DNA of 34,181 nt from assembly GCA_003427395.1 (NCBI GenBank), contig BFEA01000043.1, forward strand, positions 1,657,128-1,691,308. Reading direction: 5' to 3'. The notes under the pieces were generated by a model. That model saw only the letters and a program-made list of their open reading frames with translations, did no database searches and was not told the origin of the DNA. This document shows, one piece after another, positions 29,401-34,181 of the stretch; position 1 is the stretch's first letter, and every line of letters starts with the position of its first letter. A program made the translations under genes and the position numbers. This DNA comes from Chara braunii (lineage: Eukaryota > Streptophyta > Charophyceae > Charales > Characeae).

Positions 29401-31200
29401 GACCGCACAATCACGTATGAATTAAACTATGTCCTTGATAAGTGCCTCTTCGACGCAGTTAATAGCTTGGGCTGGTTGCAGACCCAATGTGAAAGAACCA
29501 CGTGGAAGAACTCACAATTCATCGAGCGTTCAGGCCTCTTGGATGAGCCGCACGAGTCTCAAATGACTTTTCTCAATGCAATGAAATTCTGCAAAAAGTG
29601 GCACAAGCGCAGAGTTGATGAGCAAATGTATATAGCCTTTGTTAGGCCTGCTCATGTGCCTTCTATTTTTGTTGTACATAATGATTCTACTTTGCATGTC
29701 GTTTCTACTTCTAATGCAACTACTTCTACCTCTACTAAATTTACTTCTAGTCCAAACGACTCTGCTTCAAATCCTGTTGTTTTGGCTACACCTATGCAGC
29801 CCGGTATGCTTGCACTAGATCCTGATGATCCACCTCAGGAGATCCCATCAGAGATCCGCAGCCTTCTCAACCGATTTCCCGAAGTTTTGGTCGAACCGCA
29901 TGAAGTTCCTGTGCGTCCGGTCCGACACAAGATCAAGTTGAAAGAAGGCAACGCTCCTCCAAAGGGTTGTCTAGCGAATGGGCTCAAGCGAATTGGAGGA
30001 GTTGCGAAGGCAGATCGATGACATGCTTGAAAAAGGTGGATCAAGCCAAGCGAAACCGAATTCGGTGCACCGGTTTTGTTTGTCCCTAAGAAAGGAGGCA
30101 AGCTACGGATGTGTATCGATTACCGCAGCCTGAATAGAATAACAAGAAAGAATGCATACCCTTTGCCACGCATTGATGGTCTGGTTGATGTTGCAGGTGG
30201 ATGCAAGGTCTTCAGCAAGATCGATCTCAAGTCTGGTTACCACCAGATTGAAGTAGACCCCGTTGACCAACACAAAACTGCATTCAAAACTCAGGATGGG
30301 TTGTACGAGTTTACCGTCATGCCCTTCGGTCTCATGAACGCACCAGCCACCTTTCAGAGTCTCATGGACAAGGTGTTCCGCAGTCAGATCAATCAATTTG
30401 TTGTTGTTTATCTGGATGACGTACTAATCTTTAGCAAGTCGATGGAGCACATCAGACACCTTGAGGAAGTGTTGCAGATCCTCAAGGATGCACAACTCCA
30501 TCTCAACTTAGAAAAATCTGAGTTTGGGACGAACAACGTCATCTACCTTGGACATCGGTTGTCCGCTGCAGGCCTAGAGTCTGAGGCAACCAAAGTTGAG
30601 GTCATCTGCAAATGGCCTCAACCGGCAAATGTCTGAGAGTTGCGTTCTTTTCTTGGTCTCACGTCGTACTACCGTAAGTTTGTGCCCAAATTCTCTATCA
30701 TCGCCTGTCCGCTGTCCAAATTGACAAGCAAGAACGTGTCTTACACATATGATGGGGAATGCATAACCGCCTTCCAAGCATTGAAGGAGGCTTTGGTGAG
30801 TTATCCGATGCTCCGTATTGCAGATCCCAAACTTACATTCGTAGTAACTACGGATGCAAGCTTGTATGGGATTGGTGCAGTGCTGCAGCAAGATGATGGT
30901 GACGACTTCCGTCCGCTTGAGTACGACAACAAACGCATGCCCAGTCACAAGGTAGCTGCCTCCACTTACATGCGAGAACTCTATGCCTTGAGAGAGGCAC
31001 TAGATCATTGGAAACATTACCTCTTGGGTCGCCATTTCAAAGTGTTCTCAGACCACGATACTTTGAAATGGATCCAGACAGATTAATCCATCAACTACAT
31101 CGACCCGCTGGCTGCATGAGATTGATGTGTGTGATTTTAAACTTGGACACAAAAAAGGGTGTTACAATCGCATTGCGGATGCTTTGTCCCACTACCCTGA
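29353..31200 (+). pseudogene. pol: Linker, reverse transcriptase and RNase H, element 2
   Basis: The linker (29353-29800) is full length here and includes TFDADRTITYELNYVLDKCL and MKFCKKWHKRRVDEQMY, a part missing in element 1. RT follows with FPEVLVEPHEVPVRPVRHKI. A one-base loss near 30036 removes the frame in KGW; then come LRMCIDYRSLNRITRKNAY, MPFGLMNAPATFQSLMD, catalytic YLDD (in VVYLDDVLIFS, near 30415) and LGHRLSAAGLE. A TGA at 30634-30636 stands where element 1 has Arg. RNase H has TTDAS, RELYALREALDHW, FSDHDTLKW and IADALSHYP, with a frameshift near 31083. Confidence 0.92.
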
Positions 31201-31842
31201 GTACATGACTTGCCTTGTGGGTTCCTACGACCTCCGTAAGAATTTGAAGGAGGAACTAGTTGAGCATACCGCCAAGGACCCGAAACTCATTCCCATCCTT
31301 GAGCAGATCCACGCTGACCCTAGCAGTCAGCGTGACTTCCATGAGTGTAAAGGTTTGCTCTTCCGACGTTACGAGAAGTACGACCGACTGCGTGTACCCA
31401 ACCATGAGCCTATCCGTACTCACTTCTTGGACTTGGCTCATGGCCGAAGTGGATCGGCTGCACCTCAGGTGGCAAATTTGCAATCCCCTATCCTATCTAT
31501 TTCTTGACTAGCCACCTGGCCTAACACTTGGCCAGCCAGGCTACATCGCTAAGTTTGATCGCTTGCCAAAGTTGTTGTTGCAGCTATGGAAAGGCGCCAA
31601 GTGCCATGATTAAGCATGCTAACAAAAAGCGCCAGCCTGGACCTTTCACAATGGGAAGCTATGTCTGGATCAAAATGTTTGAGTTTTCTAAAGAAGAAGG
31701 TGTATCACGAAACCTTCTTCCTCAGTATTACGGTCCGTGGAAAGTACTGAGCCAGGTAGGGGAGGATTTATTCGGTCCTTCTTACACATCGACGTGCCTG
31801 CTCATCTGCGCACCTACCCAGTCTTTCACGCGTCACAGTTGA
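31201..31842 (+). pseudogene. Integrase remnant, catalytic core deleted
   Basis: The N-terminal part (CLVGSYDLRKNLKEELVEHT to THFLDLAHGRSG) is present up to about 31455. The next sequence, from about 31468 (RWQICNPLSYLF), corresponds to the end of the catalytic domain in element 1. About 620 bases holding the Cys pair of the zinc site and all three DDE residues are missing. The C-terminal part (MIKHANKKRQPGPFTMGSYV, LLPQYYGPWKVLSQVGEDLFGPSY) follows, with frame changes. Confidence 0.88.
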
Positions 31843-31970
31843 TTCCGTATGTACCACCCGAAACTTTTCGGTATCGAGAACTGATGATTCCGCGAGCAAT
31901 TAATGGCGGTCACGAGATTGATAGAATTGTCAAGCACAGTGGAAAAGAGAGGAACAGACAATACAAAGTC

Positions 31971-32020
31971 CATTTTCTATACCGCCCATTAAATGCATTT
32001 TCTATACCGCCCATTAAATG
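31971..32020 (+). repeat. Perfect 25-bp tandem duplication
   Basis: The unit starting CATTTTCTATACC occurs at 31971-31995 and 31996-32020. It is not a multiple of three and breaks the chromodomain-like frame. Unlike the other duplications, no N lies between the copies. Confidence 0.95.
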
Positions 32021-32226
32021 ATTTTTACTGGATTGCTAAGGACTTGCTGCAGAGTGCCCCGAAGTCGTCAACACATATGAACGACTGATTGTCTCCAAAC
32101 AGCAACCTAAATTCACTGCTACCCTCACTCCTACGAAACATACCCGATCTCTCTTTGCCATTTATGCTTATGATGCATTATGGAGGGACTCTCAGCGAGT
32201 TACCCGCTCGAAGGGACCTCGCTCTT

Positions 32227-32235
32227 GAGGGGGGG
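32227..32235 (+). promoter_or_regulatory. Polypurine tract, element 2
   Basis: GAGGGGGGG, four bases (TTAG) before the 3' LTR. Confidence 0.85.
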
Positions 32236-32239
32236 TTAG

Positions 32240-33646
32240 TGTAATGACCTGCCATAACACAGACTGAGAACACTGGTGATTTCTGAGTTATGCCTATGGA
32301 ATGGATACCTTGCTGAGATTCCCGTATTCTGCTAAGTTTTCCAAGTCTGTGTGTGTGCGTGCTTGGTGACCTGCGTGCCTGTCTGAGTGCTTGTCGACAT
32401 GAGTGTGTGTGTGACCCGTAAGGGTACTTGCTTGTTTGGGAGGTCCGGAGGGTCGGTACTTTTGTGGCCGTGACATTGAGGGTTGCAGCAGGGGAAACAC
32501 TCTCAAGTAGCAAGTAGGCCGGTGCCGCACCCAGTAGAAGTAGATGTGCTGGGTACTCGAGGCCGAGCAAAGTTAGCATTTTTAGAGGCCCAGCCACCCA
32601 GTAGCGGTAGGCTAGGCCTAGGCGGGTACCAGTCCATCCAGTCTGAGTCTAGGGCCTGTACGGGCAATATCAGAGTCTGTAATGATGTTCCCCTCCGAAA
32701 GGGAGGAGGTACCGGTTGCTTGGGAGGACGAGCGGCCTGGAAGTCCCTGCCCAGGAGGGAGGTAGGCCGCTATATCTTGAGGCTGAGCGAAGAGCCCAGC
32801 CTTATTCTTCAGTGTGCAAGTTTGGCGACACGCTGCTGGAGCGCTGGTTGGAGGAGCGCTGGCTACTACAGCGCTGCTGGGAGGAAGAAGCCGGGAGCTT
32901 CCACCTTGGCTATGGTGGAGCTCTACCGGTAGGAGGAGGGAGAAGAGGACCAAGGAGGAGAGTGGCGAGGTACCTGCCTGGCTATGGTGGACACCATCTT
33001 CATCACCTTGGCAGGCGCTGCATTTGGAAGGCCCCAGTTGGGGTAGTGCCGCACCAAGGAAGCTCGGGGCAGAGACAGGCATGGCGACCTAATGAGCAGC
33101 GGCATAGCTGCTTTGCATTGTCCTTTGCACAGGGAGGCAGCAACATAGCTGCTTTGGGTTGTCCTTTGGACAAGAGGGTTGAGCCCTCAGTAGTTCGCCA
33201 TAGCCTCGGCCTACATGAAGAGGAAGGAGAAGGGTGGNGCTTTGGGTTGTCCTTTGGACAAGAGGGTTGAGCCCTCAGTAGTTCGCCATAGCCTCGGCCT
33301 ACATGAAGAGGAAGGAGAAGGGTGGCCATGGCTATGGTGGACCTCATGTTGTGCCTGCAGTAGAAGAGGGATTCGGACATTGATTCTGGTTCAGCCATTC
33401 AGCATGATTATTGTTATTTCTTGTTTGAATAAGAGGGGAGGAGATAAGGAGGAGGAGATTGGTTGGCGAAGAAGAAGAGCATTATCTTTGGTCTATGCTG
33501 GAGTACATCATCTTCTTCTTTTTTCTTTCTTCTTCTTCTTCTTGTTTCCCTCTCTCTCCTCTCAAGTTCATTCATTTCTTTTTGCAATTGGACGGCATTG
33601 TACTTTCTGATGAATGTATACTTCGAAATTGGCCAGGATTGTAACA
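32240..33646 (+). repeat. 3' LTR of element 2
   Basis: 1407 bases as assembled, of which 88 are probably a false duplication (33151-33325). It ends GTAACA followed by ATTA. It carries the same 268-codon frame as the 5' LTR once the duplication is discounted. Confidence 0.93.
33151..33325 (+). repeat. 87-bp exact duplication flanking one N (probable assembly error)
   Basis: 33151-33237 and 33239-33325 are identical, with a single N at 33238. The 5' LTR has this segment once. Confidence 0.88.
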
Positions 33647-33714
33647 ATTATAAAGTTGATGATTTCCACTAGACCGACCTACTAACATGCAAATAGCTAA
33701 GCTGGTCCCCTGGC

Positions 33715-33800
33715 CGCCTGGCGACCCGGTGGTCGCCGGGGGGNGGGGGGGGGNGGTCGCCTGGCCGGTTGTTCCGCCTGGCGACCCGGTGGTCGCCGGG
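33715..33800 (+). repeat. Two identical GC hairpins around a G-run
   Basis: A 26-base segment at 33715-33740 recurs at 33775-33800. Each forms a stem GGCGACC/GGTCGCC with a CGGT loop. Between them is a G-run with two Ns (33738-33756), capable of a G-quadruplex and probably hard to sequence. Confidence 0.85.
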
Positions 33801-33916
33801 CGACCCCGGCGCATCCCAAAAGGGGGGGGGAAGTCGGCCGTTTTCGATGCGGGGGGCCGTCTTCCCACCAAAGGAGGCCGTCCAGGCCAGCACAGTTAAG
33901 AAAAAAGGGCCGGTAG

Positions 33917-33944
33917 GCCCGATTTCGAATTCTCGAAATCGGGC
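33917..33944 (+). repeat. Perfect 12-bp inverted repeat
   Basis: GCCCGATTTCGA and TCGAAATCGGGC separated by ATTC. A smaller one, GGGCC-GGTA-GGCCC (33907-33920), overlaps its left end. Confidence 0.95.
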
Positions 33945-33975
33945 GGGAACCACCACGGCCCTCGTCCCCTCCCCC

Positions 33976-34066
33976 ATGACCTCCCGCCCAACGCCGCACT
34001 TCGCCCGGAGCTCCGCCAACGCCCACCAACGCCGCCGAGCCCGCCGACGCCCGCCATCGCACCAAG
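33976..34066 (+). other. Possible first coding exon with splice donor
   Basis: ATG 33976 opens about 30 codons of Arg/Pro/Ala-rich sequence ending at CCAAG followed by GTGAGT (34067-34072), a strong splice-donor match. The rest of any gene is beyond the window. The 33801-33975 stretch is GC-rich, without another gene. Weak evidence. Confidence 0.2.
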
Positions 34067-34088
34067 GTGAGTGGGTTAGTAGTAGTAG

Positions 34089-34092
<4 letters not shown>

Positions 34093-34181
<89 letters not shown>
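34093..34181 (+). repeat. (GA)n microsatellite, runs off the window
   Basis: Uninterrupted GA repeat to the last base, preceded by a short run of AGT/GTA trinucleotides. Confidence 0.97.

Larger units (their letters stand above)
31843..32244 (+). pseudogene. Chromodomain-like tail of pol, element 2
   Basis: Continues MIPRAINGGHEIDRIVKHSG and RNRQYKVHFLYRPLN, matching the element 1 tail. A perfect 25-bp tandem duplication (31971-32020) then shifts the frame. The end of the coding sequence runs through the polypurine tract and would stop at TAA 32242-32244, within the 3' LTR. Confidence 0.6.
23499..33646 (+). mobile_element. Ty3/gypsy LTR retrotransposon, element 2 (decayed, integrase core deleted)
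   Basis: LTRs start TGTAATGACC and end GTAACA, related to those of element 1. ATTA lies directly before (23495-23498) and directly after (33647-33650), a 4-bp target duplication. The internal region has the same gene order as element 1. Gag is better preserved, but about 620 bases of integrase including the catalytic residues are gone, so it could only move with enzymes from another copy. A solo LTR sits in the leader. It begins 20 bases after element 1 ends, in the same orientation. Confidence 0.93.

Noticed and set aside
1-34181. CRISPR arrays, bacterial operons, rRNA or tRNA genes
   Set aside because: No spaced direct repeats of the right size, no conserved RNA sequences, and the content is eukaryotic transposons.
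14559-34181. (GA)n tracts on both sides of the LTR pair as a functional boundary
   Set aside because: GA microsatellites are common and the right tract is over 400 bases from the element; most likely coincidence.

Overview
The window is repeat-dominated nuclear DNA from a eukaryote. The tRNA-iMet-type primer binding sites of the two LTR retrotransposons (TGGTATCAGAGC) and the chromovirus-like layout of those elements point to a plant or streptophyte alga. A charophyte such as Chara is possible but not shown. I see no intact host gene, no rRNA or tRNA gene and no CRISPR array. Scattered single Ns and one 710-base N run show a gapped draft assembly.

Positions 1 to about 13440 look like one large decayed Helitron, a rolling-circle DNA transposon, whose left end lies outside the window. 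An open frame of unknown function (to 2139) precedes a Rep/helicase gene (2140-6306). That gene has a Cys/His N-terminal motif, an HUH-type Rep domain and a Pif1-type helicase, and is broken by three TGA stops and two frameshifts. Downstream lie an unrecognised accessory protein in two pieces (6582-7070 and 7139-9247), a structured non-coding stretch with a TATA-like site, a 161-residue acidic ORF (10170-10655), diverged tandem repeats, and pyrimidine-rich DNA ending in a Helitron-like 3' terminus near 13413-13439.

After about 1.2 kb of non-coding DNA come two related Ty3/gypsy LTR retrotransposons in the same orientation, only 20 bp apart: element 1 (14605-23478) and element 2 (23499-33646). 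Both are ordered LTR, PBS, long leader, gag with a CCHC knuckle, protease, reverse transcriptase, RNase H, integrase, chromodomain-like tail, polypurine tract, LTR. Both are dead. Element 1 has many stops and a deletion between protease and RT; element 2 has lost the integrase catalytic core and carries a third element's solo LTR (26067-27081) in its leader. Comparing the two reveals shared architecture: a GGGAAAC slippery heptamer in the same place with a stem 11 nt downstream joining gag to pol in the -1 frame, a telomere-repeat hairpin just after the PBS, and a pol stop codon supplied by the first bases of the 3' LTR.

The right end (33647-34181) is GC-rich flanking DNA with hairpins, a perfect 12-bp inverted repeat, a possible splice donor and a (GA)n tract running off the window. 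Two duplications of about 90 bp, each flanking a single N, look like assembly errors.
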